Assembly: GCF_020740795.1 (NCBI RefSeq) | Contig: NC_067285.1 | Location: 75,740,342-75,804,341 of the forward strand | Source: Apus apus | Lineage: Eukaryota > Chordata > Aves > Apodiformes > Apodidae | Direction of reading: 5' to 3' | DNA length: 64,000 nucleotides | Part shown: in pieces, positions 36,601 to 51,600 of the stretch | Layout of the letters: the number at the start of each line of letters is the position of its first letter | Position numbering within the stretch: position 1 is the stretch's first letter | The notes under the pieces: model-generated | What the model was told of the DNA's origin: nothing | Databases searched by the model: none | The model's input: the letters and a program-made list of their open reading frames with translations, nothing else | Position numbers and translations under genes: made by a program

Positions 36601-39600
36601 TAATTTTCCCAAAAGTGTCAGTTCTATATTGGTTCATCCATAAAGTATTAGCACACAAGTAGCTGATTAGACGGAAGAGTACAGCTTCAAACTTTACTTC
36701 TCAGACTGCCTGGCCATCTAGAAGTCAGGAATCTTAAAGATGAACATGAATTTCATCAGAAAAAGGCATCAAAGTTAAACAGTAAATATAAAATTCCTAG
36801 ATTTTTACTCACAGAGGGCTTGGCAAACAGCTCTATGAAAGATGTTTCAGCTAGCTAAAAAGGAATTTTGAAGGGCTGCCTTTCACAGGTCTTGTTTTGC
36901 ACATCTTGATGTTCAACAGGTTCTATACCGACACTACACACTGATGCTTTGCTGCCATTAGCCACAACAGTTCTGTAATCTCTCCTACACAACTCACAAT
37001 TTTTCAGAAATAAATAATATTTTTCCTCTTGGAATGGTTGCTTTAAACTGGCTACACAGAATGATAGAATTGTTTTGTTTGGAGAAGACCTTTAAGATTA
37101 TCAAGTCCAACCATTAACCTAGCACTGACAGGTCAACCATTATGGGTTTGATGATCAGGCAGTGAGGTGGATCAAGCACTGGTTGAAAGGAAGAAGTCAG
37201 AGAGTTGTAGTCAATGGGGCAGAATCTAGTTGGAAGCCTGTGACTAGTGGAGTCCCTCAGGGGTCAGTACTGGGACCGGTGTTGTTCAACATCTTCATCA
37301 ACGACCTGGATGAGGGTACAGAATGTACCCTCAGCAAGTTTGCTGATGACACCAAGCTGGGAGGAGTGGCTGACACACTGGAGGGCTGTGCTGCCATTCA
37401 GAGGGACCTAGATAGGCTGGAGACTTGGGCGGGGAAAAACCTGATGAAGTTCAACAAGGGCAAGTGTAGAGGAAGAAAAACGCCATGTACCAGTACAGGT
37501 TGGGGGCTGACCTGCTTGAGAGCAGCATAGGTGAAAGGCACCTGGGGGTCCTAGTAGACAAGAGGATGACCATGAGCCAGCAATGTGCCCTTGTGGCCAA
37601 GAAGGCCAATGGCATCCTGGGGTGTATTAGAAAGGGTGTGGTTAGTAGGTCAAGAGAGGTTCTCCTCCCCCTCTATTCTGCATTGGTGAGGCTGCATCTG
37701 GAGTATTGTGTCCAGTTCTGGGCCCCTCAGTTCAGGAAGGACAGGGAAGTGCTTGAAAGAGTCCAGCGCAGAGCCACAAAGATGATGAAGGGAGTGGAAC
37801 ATCTCCCTTACGAGGAAAGGCTGAGAGAGCTGGGTCTCTTTAGTTTGGAGAAAAGGAGACTGAGGGGTGACCTCATCAATGTTTACAAATACGTAAAGGG
37901 TGAGTGTCAAGAAGATGGAGTTAAGCTTTTCTCAGTGATGACCAGTGATAGGACAAGGAGTAATGGATACAAATTGGAGCATAGGAGGTTTAAGGTGAAT
38001 ATCAGAAAAACTTTTTTAATGTGAGAGTGACAGAGCACTGGAACAGGCTGCCCAGAGAGGTTGTGGAGTCTCCTTCTGTGGAGACATTCAAGACCCGCCT
38101 GGACGCCTTCCTGTGTGATGTACTCTAGGTGACCCTGCTCTGGCAGGGGGGTTGGACTAGATGATCTTTCAAGGTCCCTTCCAACCCCTATGATTCTATG
38201 ATTCTATGATTTTATGATTAACCACGTCTCTAAGAACCACATTAATGCATCTTCTAAATACTTCCAGGGATGGTGACTCAACCATTTCCCTGGACAGCCT
38301 GTTCCAGTGCCTGACAACCCTTTTAGTGAAGAAATATTCCCTAATATCCAATCTAATCTCCCTTGACACAACTTGAGGCCATTTCCTCTTGTTACTTGGG
38401 AATAAAATCCAACACACACCTTGCTACAACCTCCTTTCAGGGAGTTGTAGAGAATGATAAGGTCTCCCCTCAGCCTCTTTTTCTTCAGGCTATACAACCC
38501 CAGTTCCCTCAGCCACTCCTCAAAAGACTTGTGCTCCAGACCCTTCACCAGCTTTGTTGCCCTTCTTAGGACAGGCTCCAGCACCTCAATGTCCTTCTTG
38601 TAGGGAGGGGCCCAAAACTGAACACAGGATTCAATGTGTGGCCTCACCAGTGCCAAGTACAGGGACACAACCACTTCCCCAGTCCTGCTGGCCACACTAA
38701 TTCTAATACAAGCCAGGATGCTGCTGGCCTTCTTAGCCACCTGGGCACACTGCTGGCTGTCATTCAGCTGGCTGTGGACCAACGCCTCCAGGTCCTTTTC
38801 CTCTGGGCAGCTTTCCAGCCACTCTTACCCAAGCCTGCAGGGATGCAGAAGGTTGTTTTGGTGCAAGTGCAGGACCTGGCACTTGGCTTTGTTGAACCCT
38901 ATATAACTGGCCTTGGCCCATCGATCCAGCCTGTCCAGGTCCCTCTGTACAGCCTTCCTACCCTCCAGCAAATTAACACTGTTGCAAAACTTAGTATCAT
39001 CCACAAACTTACTGAGGATGCACTAGTCTAACTGACAAAAGGAAAAAAGTGCGTTGAAGTGGTATACAGCATAAATTACATATCAGACCAATGTTTTCTC
39101 TACCTTTGACTGGCAAAATTTGCGTTTATATCTCATTGAGCAGGCTGGAAGATATATTCTCCCAAACAGGTTTGCTAGAATGAGCACTAGATTTTCCAGG
39201 ACACCTTCTGAAAAATGTGTTGAGCCTATGTCAAAACAGAAAGTACTTGGGTTACATATGAAAGTGTAACAAAAAAATATTATTTTTTGCTTAAAGTAAA
39301 AAACCTCCTATTCAGGAGTTTACTTCCCAACTGCCATTGTCCTTTCAGAGGTTATGACAGATCATCTCATTACATACAAAAAACTCTAGTAGATAATTAA
39401 GCAGCTAATATGTACCAATTAATACTGTACTCTTATATGTTCAGATACTGCAGCATATCTCAGCACATAGAATAGATTTTACTAATTTAAGTAAGCATCA
39501 CTTCATTTTTTTTAATTTGTTGATATTCACGTGGTCATCCATCTTATTAGACAGAATTCTTACCCTAGCATTCTCTGGGGTAAGAATTCCTACATTTTGT

Positions 39601-42600
39601 GTGTATAGCATTCTTTTTCATTTGTTCCAGAAATAGTAAATGTAGGTTTATGTTACTAGCATTACCATAAGTGTGTCTTGGCTTTCTCAGACAGAAATAT
39701 GAGCATATGCAGGGTATGCAGAGGCAGAGGCCAAGGATATGAGGATGAACGCTAAGCAAGCAAAAGGTGGCAGCAGCAAGAAGGCACCCAGAAAACTTCA
39801 GAACCATTGGGGTTACAGACCCTTACGTAGACTACAATTAAGATGCATGGAGTATTATTTACCTTTAATAGGCTGGCACAATTTGTGGAATAAACCTTTC
39901 CTGAGAAAGCTCACCAAAACAAAATTGGAAGGTTCGTGATAATACAGGTGTGTCACGAGTCCGGCAAATCCTATGGGGTTACCTTCTTGATCCAAGTAGC
40001 CCTATTTATTTTAAAATCAAGAACAGCCTAGTTGTGACAGATTAACTTGGATATAACAAGAATATAAAACGATGGTATTCAGAAGAACAGTCATTCTACC
40101 TAATGCATCAGTACCTATTGAGATTATTCAATTTCCTGAAAATCAAAAATTTGTCCTTACTGAAAAACAAGACACCAATTATTTGAGTATTTTCATGGGA
40201 GATGTTAATCTCCCTGTGCAAAGCATGTATCTTGACGTGATAGTTTTAGCACTGATTTAGATCATGCTGCAAATGAAAAATACATACATTCACCAAAGCA
40301 AGATTTTAATAATATTTTTTTTTTAATTAATGCAAATGTTTGACGGATGAAAACACAGCAAGCACTGATCTGTGAAATATGTTGGTGCAAGATGTTTGAA
40401 TGCTAGAAGCTTATACAGTTTCAAAAAAACACAGGACAAACATGGAATAAAACTATCAAAGGCTATAAATTCCAGGACACCTCTCCTGTCAGGGATCACT
40501 TTGCATCATGATGTATAAAAAAGTAGGGAGTATCCAGAGAATCATCATGGTATGTTTGATTATATGTTTGTATTTTATTTTGTTTTATTTTTTTTTAATA
40601 CAGCTCCCTGAGAAAATTGAGACAGGATACTAGTTATGTTGGCCAGGTTGTCAAGTTCTTATGCTAGTTGTAGCTTTTCAGAAATGTTACTCATCTCTCT
40701 TGTACATTGACTAGATTCTTCACTTTAATGGGAGTATCAGACTCCTGGTCTCACCCAGCAGACACCCAGCAGAGGAAGTAAAAATGTTGATTATGGCTCC
40801 TATTGGAAGCATGACTGGGATGCCTGGGCACAGGTGACTTGTTATTGTAATTACATTATTGGTGTCTCTTACTGTCTGTAGTTCTGGGCTGTAAAGCCAA
40901 AATGGAGTAATGCAGAAGACATTTCCAAGTCTTCTCCAAGACCTACTTCCTAATTTTTTTAGAGATATAATTTGTTCCAGCATTTTGGAAATCATGTAAT
41001 CTTTAGAATGTTTTAAATTCCTGTCATTTCACATGCATGCATCTTCATATACAATATCAATGCACAACTCTTACTTTCCTAATCAATTTGTAATAATATA
41101 GTCCAAACTATATGATTTTCTTTATTGAATTTATTCCATAAGGTAAGTAGCTCAGAATTAACCTCAAACTTACAGCACTCTAATTTTATCTTTTTCCTTA
41201 CATTTCTTTTTAACAGAAAGAAATGGGCTGTTGCTATGAAATATAAAACACGATTCTATAAATGAAAGCATGCTGATAAAAACAAATGAGAATCTGTAGA
41301 TTTAAGAATTACCCTTTATGAGAACAAGTTAAAACCTACCTCTTTGACAAGAAATTGCAAGCAAAACACAAAATAGATTTTTAATATTTCAGCATATCTT
41401 TCTTTTCTGAATGACATCAGTGAATGCTTCAACACTGACAATGCCTGGTCAAACAAATATATATTAAAAAAAAAAAAAAGAAGGAAAAAAAAAAGAAGAC
41501 GTTAAAAATCCAAGGTAATATTGATATTTTAACAAGCAAAGAAATTCAGTATCCAGCTCTTACACACTGTTTTCTCAGTTGGTTTTCAGGGTGAAAATGT
41601 TGGGTGGGGATTATGTTCTATTTTTATTTAAACTGAATGCCTAACTTCTGAAATGCTTGTGTAAAGTTTCTAAAGTTAATTACATAAAATTCATATAAAG
41701 ATCTAAAAGACAAGTATTTTAAGTATCCTTAAACTAAAACCACTAAGTTTTGAAATTATTCCTTACACTTTAAAACCATTTTAATATTTAAAACACAAGT
41801 TTAACAATTTGCTTTGTTGTCTTAAGACTTATATTTGAATTCATTCAGTGAGACCTTGAAAAGAAATGTCTATTTGCTGAAGTGAATGTAAAAGACAGAT
41901 CATCTGGAGTAAAGAGTTCCTTAGTAATTACAAGAGGAGATCTCTGAACAATTTGTAATCATGGGTTGGTTTACTTAAATTACTGCATTAAATGGCAAGA
42001 ATAAGAATTCTTTGATTTCAGAGAGTTAGTATGCAGATTCAAAGAACTGAGTAATAAGTATAATTTTCTCATTGTTTCAAGTGAGATAGCATTTCTTAGC
42101 TCCCCTCTTCCCTATGGAAATGTATGTTCACATCTCTTCCCCAAAGGAAGAGGAAATTGTAATTATTGGAAGACTTTCTGATCCTCCAAGTTAATGCAAA
42201 TATTGCATCAAATGAGAGTCAGTAAAAATACCTTCCTAATAGTAACATTCTTTCTGGTGACAATATTTATTGCAAAGAACATATGCATGAAAATGGACAG
42301 TACAATACTGTGGAGAAGATGGCGCAGGTACTAGAAGCAGTATAGGAGACTATGCAATTTCATTTGGAGGCCAACTTCTTACTTCTGAAGGGATTAACTT
42401 TCTGCTCATGTTAAGGAGCCACTATAATGTAATTAAATTGCTATGAAGAAAAATATATTAAACCTTTGCTCTGGCATCTGCTTTGTCATCAGCCTTTGCA
42501 GCCAACAGCATGAGTCTCAATACTAAGGTAACAGTCAGAGGGAACTGGCCTTTCAACTGAGGTACATTAGATTTGATAAGTCTTTCAACTTTGGGCAGTG

Positions 42601-45600
42601 GGATGTCATAGAAGAACACATTTCCAATCAGATCTTGTCCCCGTCTTCCAGCACGTCCTGACATCTAAGAATGAAGTAATTAATAATTATATTACTAGAA
42701 TAATAACAGTATTAATTTTAAAATAAATACACCTGATTTGTATATACTGGTACCATCTATACAGTCCTAATAGAGCATTTCTGCAGAATTATGAAAATAA
42801 TGTGTGAAAAATATGTTGTACTACAAATACAACTGGTTTAAAAATGTGGTGAGTTTATTTAGTTTCTTAAATATGAACTTCCAAATTTGACAGAAAACCT
42901 AAAGACTTACCAGAATACTTATATTCTTTCACGTCTTTTTTACATTGATATTTCTTCAAGGTAAATTTTAACTTAATTTATACCCATACAACAACTTTGT
43001 TTTCAAGTTATATTTAACTGAATTATTTCTGGGTAGATTTGGGGCAGGGGAAGTTTCAGTATGAATAAAGAACAGAGAATATGAATAAGGAAGACAGAGA
43101 TGCTGCATAAGTGTGTATTCCCTTGCTAGGGTCAGCAATCTTTCTTTTCCTCATTACATCCCCATTTTATATTCTTATAGCATATTTTTCACACATTTGT
43201 AAAATCCTGGCTACAACAAAACAAGCTTTTGTCTTACCGGTTCCCATAACTGAAAACCAAATCTATGCCTTTAATTCACTGACCAATTGTAGCACTTCCA
43301 TCGCTGGAATAGGTCTTTTGACTGCATACATTTGTTGTCTGGCAGTTTTGAAACATTAGGAAAACCACCTTGGCTGAAACTATTACCATCACCAAAATGA
43401 AAAGCTAAAACTCACAACATACCCAAAAGTATATGTAAAAGAAAGACATTTTTCTGAATTTGTGAGGCACGACAGCTTCATGTGTACTGTTCTTGTAATA
43501 AACAGTAGATATTCTATTTCCATACCTGTCTGTAATGTAAGGCATCTAAAAATACAGAATCTTCAGCAAAGACAACAGATCTACATGGCATGTTGATTCC
43601 TAGAGCAAGTGTTGACGTAGCTGTGACTACCTATAAAATATCAAACGTGATTATATCTATTTGAAATTGAGATATCCAATTTTAAGAAACAACTGTAATA
43701 TCCAAATTAAATCAACAGTAAATTTACCATAATGTTTCATGTAGCTGAAGTTTAATCTGATGAATTTAACACAGCTACGAACATACATGAATTTCACTGT
43801 TTAGTGTAGTTCATATAGCTATTACATATGCATATTAAACTTTTGTATCCTGAAAGTTTATACTACACCTCTTATGGAGCACAAATTGAAATTATATTGA
43901 AGTTGGTCACAAACTGAAAAATTCTGTGAATATACTTCAAAATATTGTAGCACTTGCACCAAAACAACCTTCTGCATCCCTGCAGGCTTGGGTAAGAGTG
44001 GCTGGAAAGCTGCCCAGAGGAAAAGGACCTGGAGGCGTTGGTCCACAGCCAGCTGAATGACAGCCAGCAGTGTGCCCAGGTGGCTAAGAAGGCCAGCAGC
44101 ATCCTGGCTTGTATTAGAATTAGTGTGGCCAGCAGGACTGGGGAAGTGGTTGTGTCCCTGTACTTGGCACTGGTGAGGCCACACATTGAATCCTGTGTTC
44201 AGTTTTGGGCCCCTCCCTACAAGAAGGACATTGAGGTGCTGGAGCCTGTCCTAAGAAGGGCAACAAAGCTGGTGAAGGGTCTGGAGCACAAGTCTTTTGA
44301 GGAGTGGCTGAGGGAACTGGGGTTGTATAGCCTGAAGAAAAAGAGGCTGAGGGGAGACCTTATCATTCTCTACAACTCCCTGAAAGGAGGTTGTAGCAAG
44401 GTGTGTGTTGGATTTTATTCCCAAGTAACAAGAGGAAATGGCCTCAAGTTGTGTCAAGGGAGATTAGATTGGATATTAGGGAATATTTCTTCACTAAAAG
44501 GGTTGTCAAGCACTGGAACAGGCTGTCCAGGGAAATGGTTGAGTCACCATCCCTGGAAGTATTTAAAAGATGTATAGATGTGGTTCTTAGGATGTGGTTT
44601 AGTGGTGGACATGGCAGTGTTAGGTTAATGGTTGGACTTGATCTTAAAGCTCTTTTCCAACCAAAACTGTTCTTTGATTCTATGATATGCTAATCTGAAG
44701 GATAGGAGCTCTTAGTTAAAACTGAAGTTCTTCAGCTAACAGTTCATTATTTTACTTTTTTTAAAACCTTATTGTCAACATTTTTTAAATGAATGTGATA
44801 AAGTCAATGCAATGTATTTTACCACTGGTTAAATTAATCATATGGAGAAATACTTATTAAATATATGGAGAAACTACAATTTAAAAAAAAAAAAATACTG
44901 ATGAAAATTTATTAACCTTGATATACCCCATCCTGAAAAGCATCTCCACTGCTTGTCTTGACTTGGCGGACACAGATCCATGATGATACCCAATGCCCCT
45001 CTCTGCCATCACTTGCTGCAGATAACCTTTTCTCTCGAACCTAAGTCGACGAAAAATCTTCTCTAAAGTCTACAAATAAAAAGAAATGTTAAGTATTAGC
45101 TACAACCAGGTGTTGCTAGTGAAAAAAAGTATCTTATCTGATAAAATTCCAAGCACTACAGAAAATTCAGCTGCATATGATCTTCAGTGAACCTTAGTAT
45201 ATAACTGGATGTGTACCATCAGAAAGTTCATTGTGATGACAAATCCAGACTCTTCAGTACACTTTTATATATACTCAGATTTTTTCACCTTTGCAACAAA
45301 TGCCCTTACAACAGTTCCAATTGTCATACCATGCAAGTAGATGCAAGCAGACACAGCAAGCTTGCATGTTGATAACTTTCCTACTCAAAGCATGGCCTCA
45401 TGGCCATGTAAATGTGTGCCACTATCACAAAACAAATCCCTAAGTAGGTATATAAGGCCGATAGTCTTTTGCTTTCATTTGTCATCCCTGCTAGGTACCA
45501 CCTTCTGAGCTCGCTACACAGTTAGGAGCTTCCCTTTCCCAAACTCAGAAATAGCAATGAATTAAGCAACTGAAAAGCAACGTGCTGGCTGACAGTAATC

Positions 45601-48600
45601 CAAAAATGCCATTGGGATCCCAAGTTCTCAGGATAAAGAATCATGAATTTTTAAGTTTGGTCCCAATACACAGATTATCTCTCTATTTCAAGACATATCA
45701 TAATAAACAGAAATAATTACCAAGACACGTCATCAAAATGTTGAGTACTTTTTCTCTGAATTAAGAGCTATATATCACAATTATTTTTTAATTAAAAAAA
45801 CAAAACCAAACAACAACAACAACAACTACACACAAAAAAAACAACAGTCAGGAAGAGACAGCTTTATGAGCTACAGTCATGTCTCAGGAAGTTTAGATGA
45901 AAGGGGATCTCCTCCTGTATATCAATATATACACTATTACTGCTGATGGACATCTGCAGATTTACAGTACTTTTCTCACCTTTCTTTTCCTCAGGATGCA
46001 TAAACACATTAAAGAGCACAGAAAATTTTGCTTTGTGGGGACTAGAAATTGTAAAGCCTAAAATAATTTATTTAGTATTTTTACTAGTTATGAAGGGCTT
46101 AAAAATGTTTTGATAAGCACACAAAGGTGCCAAATGGCCTATGCTGATAACTCAGTCAGAAAAATAGGCATTCGAGATGTAAATCAAGAAGTAACTGAAC
46201 TTCATTGCTGATAGTTCAAGGAAATTAGTTTATTGTGCTATACATCCCAGGATTCCTATCACAGGGAGCAGTCAGCTTCTTTTATTTGGCAGAATGAAAG
46301 TTGTCCATAAGTCTTCAAAATAAAGTTATCTAATTATAAAATTTAAACAGAAATATTTGTAATGTTTCATGAAGTCAGTGTGTACTGTTATGAAGCACCA
46401 CTGCATCCAACATTATATGTGCTTTATGTATTTATGCACAAATTCGTGCATTTTATACATACAAAACAAAAACCATGTTATAATTATCAGTGAATTACTT
46501 ACATATTTATCCACTGCTTTAGGATCAGCATAAGTACACATAGAAGGGATAGCAGTTAACTTTTTAAGCTTCTTTTGTAACTGTTGTTGCGTAGTCAAAA
46601 GAAGTTCCAAGTTTTCTACTTTACTGGGGCTCAACTTTCTGGTATCCCTTTAGAAAATGTAAAATTAAAAATATTATTTCTGTAATTAACATAATTTGCT
46701 TGATTTTAAAATATTCTTTGGTTACTGAAAGATGCACACTCATTCCCTTTTAAACTGTAGGTTCAACCATGTATGTAGATCATAGGATAACAGAATTATA
46801 GGATGGTTTGAGGTGGTAGAGACCTTAAAGATCATATACTTCCAACCTCCCTACTCAGGCAGGGACACCTCCCACTAGCCCGGGTTGCTCAGAGCCCCAT
46901 CCAACCTGGCCTTGAACACTTTCAGGATTGAGGCATCCACAACTTCCCTGGGCAACATGTTCCATTGTCTCACTACCCACACACTGAAGAATTTTTTCCT
47001 AATGTCTAACCTAAATCTACCCTCTTCCAGTTTAAAGCCATTACCCCTTGCCCTATCACTACATGCCATTGTAAAAAGTCCCTTCCCAGCTTTCCTGTAG
47101 GCCCCTTAGGTATGGGAAGGCTGCTATAAGGTTACCCCAGAGTCTCCCCCTCTCCAGGCTGAACAAACCCAACTCCCTCAGCCTGTCTTCATAGCAGAGG
47201 TGCTCCAGCCCTCAGATAATCTTTGTGGCCCTCCTCTGCACTTGCTGCTACAGGTCTGTGTCCTTCTTGTGTTGGGGACCCCAGAACTGGGCACAGTACT
47301 CCACGTGGCACCTCACAGGAGTGGAGCAGAGAACAATCATCTCCCTTGACCTCCTGGCCATGCTTCTTTTGATGTAGCCCAGGATATAGTTGGCTTTCTC
47401 AGCTGCCAGTGCACATTGCCTTAGACACATTTTTAGACATCAAAGTAGCTTGAAAATCTGCCTCTAAATAGTTTTCTGTCTCCTCTCCAAGTACTGTCCT
47501 AAATCCTTAAAGTCCATGTCATTATTGGCAGTAAATCTATCACATTTCTCTTCCATGTTTAGTTACACAAAATTGTTAGAGTTGGAAGGGACTCTAGAGT
47601 TCATCTAGTCCAACCCCTCTGCTAAAGCAGGATTCCCTAGAGCACATTACACAGGGCTGCATCCAAGCAGGTCTTGAATGTCTCCGGAGAATGAGACTCC
47701 ACAACCTGCCTGGGCAGCCTGTTTCAATGCTTTGTCACCCTCATAGTAAAGAAGTTGATACCCCTTGACCAGATTTAATTCCAGGTGGGCCTTAGGTTTC
47801 CTCATTGCATCTTTGCATTCTCTGACTACATTCCTATATTGCTTCTAAGGGGCCAGTCCTTTTTTCCACATTCTGTAAATTTCCTTCTTCCGTTTAACTT
47901 TTTCCAGAAGACCCTTACTCATCCATGCTGGTCTTCTACCTCCTCTGCTTGATTTCTTCTTCATAGGGATGCACTGGTCTTGAGCTTGGAGGAAGTAGCG
48001 TTTGAAAATCACCCAGCTCTCATGGACATCCATACCTTCCAGAGCCCTGACCCATGGTATTCCATTGCATAGATCTTTGAAGAGGCTAAACTTTGCTTTC
48101 CTGAAGTCTAGTGTTGTAATGCTGCTTATTTCTTTACTTCTTCCACGCTAAATACTAAACTCCACCATTTTGTGGTCACTATAGCCAAGGTTGCTCCCAG
48201 CCTTCACATCTCCAACAAGACCTTGTTTGTTTGTTAATACCAGGTCCAGCAGTTATGGTGAGGCTAAACTATGAAAACATCTCACAGTGGCTGACCCAGC
48301 ACCAGAACCAGATGCTACATTACTTTTAAGAGATGCATGACAAAAGTTGCTGTTTGGAGAAAGAGCCATTCTGGTATCTTGACATCTCTGATATGAATTA
48401 TTTGAAATTGACCGATTTCATGTACTCAGGTGTCTCTCTTTGATTCTTAAGTTGATGTGCCAGCACCTTACACAATGTTAGCAACACCAGTATCTTCGTG
48501 CTGCCTGACTATGCCCTAAGTATGGCTGATTGACACCTGCCATAGAGCTGCTTCTACTGAGTGGGTTGCTAGCACACAAAGAGGAGCAAGCTGGATGAAT

Positions 48601-51600
48601 GTGCTGCTGCAAGGGACATTCCCCAGAAAGAAGTTATCACAAAATAACCATCTGAAATAATCTGTAAGCTTTTTAACAATACATAGTTCTAATACTTACT
48701 CAAGTTTGAATTTTCTTAGCATTTTTGTCACTTTTCTTAGTTCATCCTTTAAACGTTCTTTTTCCCTCTCAGTGTTAGGGTCTTCTTCACTTTCTTGTTT
48801 TTCAAGCAAATTGAAGAATACATTCCTGGCTGCACGTTCCACTGAATTCACATTAAATCTTAAAGCAAATAATATACATCGGTTAGGTGAACTCTAATAG
48901 ATACTTATTTATATGTAATGCTGTTACAATAATATTCAGTGAGCCTTACCATATGACAATAGTTAGACTCTCATCATTAGAAGCACAATACTACTACATC
49001 TCCAAATCACAGTCTGCATTCATTTTCGAACTGTTATTCTTTCAAAACTGACTGGTAAAATGTAAAATGATACTGGCAATAAATTACCTATTGAAAGTCT
49101 GCTCAACTCTGCCTTTCTCAAATATGAGGACCTGGACATACAGATAAAGGAAACTGTAGCTTAAATAACTAATTCTTTTCAGCTACCCAGCTGAGAATCT
49201 GGTCTTCCCTGGTCTTCTGCTTTCCATTTTTATGTGATTATTCCTATGCCTTATCAATCTGAGAATGTGTGCTAGAGAACTATTTACTGATAAGCAGCTT
49301 CTTTTATTATTAAGTCCAGCATTGAGGTACGTGCCTACTTATACTGGCAATATCACTGACAATAAATGGTATTGTCAGTAGGCTTAATGTTCTGCATGTC
49401 TCATGTTATATAATTGCATCTCACATTTATGCGAAACAGGCTGATTGATGCATTTTTCTGAAAGTAAGTTTTTCAGAGGCTATGCAGTAGAACCACCACC
49501 ACGTGTCAAATGCACACATTAATAACTTGTCATTCCACCCCCTTCCCTAGCAGACCTACCTCTGCATAGAGCATTTACTCCTCTAAATACAAAGCATACC
49601 TTTTCTACAAGCTTTACTTACTACACTGGGACTAAGCAAATGAGAATCGGACTTTTGTTTTAATGTTATTCAGTTTCTTATACTTTTCTCAGATATCAGG
49701 CATGGGTTCTACCTTTTCCACACAATAATTAAACACTCCCAGTTTTATAGTTTTATTTCAGCTAAACCTTTAGTGCTACAAAGATACATGGGTTGATAAA
49801 CCTTGTAGGCCTTTAATTTGTATGTTTCAAAGCAAAAGTAACAAGTACCATATAAATGGCATTTACCAAGCCATATCAGTGCTTAGCTCCAATACCCACT
49901 TTCCTGAATATAGGCAATACACATATAAAACAAGAAATATTAATACTTACATAAAAAATATGGCAGGCAACTTCTCCATCTCATGTAATTTATCAACAAA
50001 TCTTGCAAAATGCTTCCACTTCTCCCTCTCTGAGCAATCCACAGGTTTTGGTTTAAGGTGCTCCAGTAGTTCCTTTACCTGACCAAAGTAGTATTATTTT
50101 GGAAATTTTAATGGGAGAAACTTCTCACTGGAGGCTAACTAATATGAAAGTGCTATTTTCCTGTGTCAACTTCTATCACTCAATTTTTTTCATTAAATCA
50201 GAACTGCAATAGCCACATACAGCTTACAGACTAAAAAGGTCTGCAAGTTATCAGCTGACTTTGGCAAGAGCTCTGTCCTGGTTTGAGCCAGAATGAGGCC
50301 AGTTTTCCTTTTACTGATTTTTTTTCCTTCAGTGAACTCTCTTTTAAGCAGCACACTTGCTGAAATTAGCAGCAAGTTTTCCAGCTAGTGGACTGATAAT
50401 GCCTGAATGTTTGTAGTTAGTGTTGAGAGACCAAGGACACCACGGTCTACTTGTTGGATTTGGTACTTCAGACACTAAAGGAACAGATCCGTCATATCTA
50501 CAACCCTCCTGTAGGGAAGAGCAGACTAGACAGATGGCAAAACAGGCAAACCAAAGTATTCCATCTATATATCCATGTACCTCTTGGCTTAAAGTCAAGG
50601 ATCACAGAAGAAAAGCCCTTCTTCTTTTCCATTTCTTCCGTTCATGGCCAGGATCCATGGAGGACTCTCTCTATCCATCTCCTTTAATCCCTAGGCCTGT
50701 GCATTCCTGACCCTCATTACTCTCCCCTCAGCTCCTGTCTGCTCTGCCACTCTCTCCGACAGCACTCCGGGACATTTCAGAACTGTTTACAGCTCAGGAG
50801 ATACTGTGGAAGTTTCCGGGGGTGGGGAGAGGTGATGGGAGTTTTGCACATACTTGTATATATTTGTACATATTTTCTTTTATCATTAGTATTGCACTGA
50901 AGCCACCTACTTTAGTTTTCAATCTGTAAAGTGTCTGGCCTTATTCTCTCTCTCCTTTCCCTACCTGGGTAGGAGGGGGAGGGGATTGAGAGCATTATTG
51001 TTCCTGTTTAATTCTGATCCTGAGTCAAACCATGACAAGTTTGATTGCCTAGAGCACATTACTCAGGGCTGCATCCAGGCAGGTCTTGAATGTCTCCAGA
51101 GAAGGAGACTCCACAACCTGCCTGGGCAGCCTGTTCCAGTGCCTTGTCACCCTCACCATAAAGAAGTTTCCACTCATATCCAGATAGAACTTCCCATGTT
51201 CCATTTTGTGCCAATCGCCCTTTATCCTATTGCTGGGGACTACTGAAAAGAGTCTGGCTTCATCCTTCTTTCACCCACCCTTTAGATACTTATAGATATT
51301 CATAACATCTCCCCTCAGCCTTTTCTTCTCCAGACTAGAGTCCCAGCTCTCTCAGCCTTTCCTGATAAGGGAGATGCTCCAGTTTCCCAGTCATCTTTGT
51401 TGCCCTCTGCTGGACTTTCTCCAGGAGTTCCTTGTCTCTCTTAAACTGGGGAGCCCAGAATTGAACCAAGTATTCCAGATGTGGTCTCACTAGGGCAGAA
51501 TAAAGGGGGAGGATGATCTTTCTTCACCTACTGGCCACACTCTTCCTAATGCACTCCAGGATTCCACTGGCCTTCTTGACTACAAGGGCATATCACTAGC

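Noticed and set aside
38204-38782. Open frames at 38204-38782 (-) and 44038-44577 (+)
   Set aside because: Both are CR1 reverse-transcriptase C-termini, broken at the ends.
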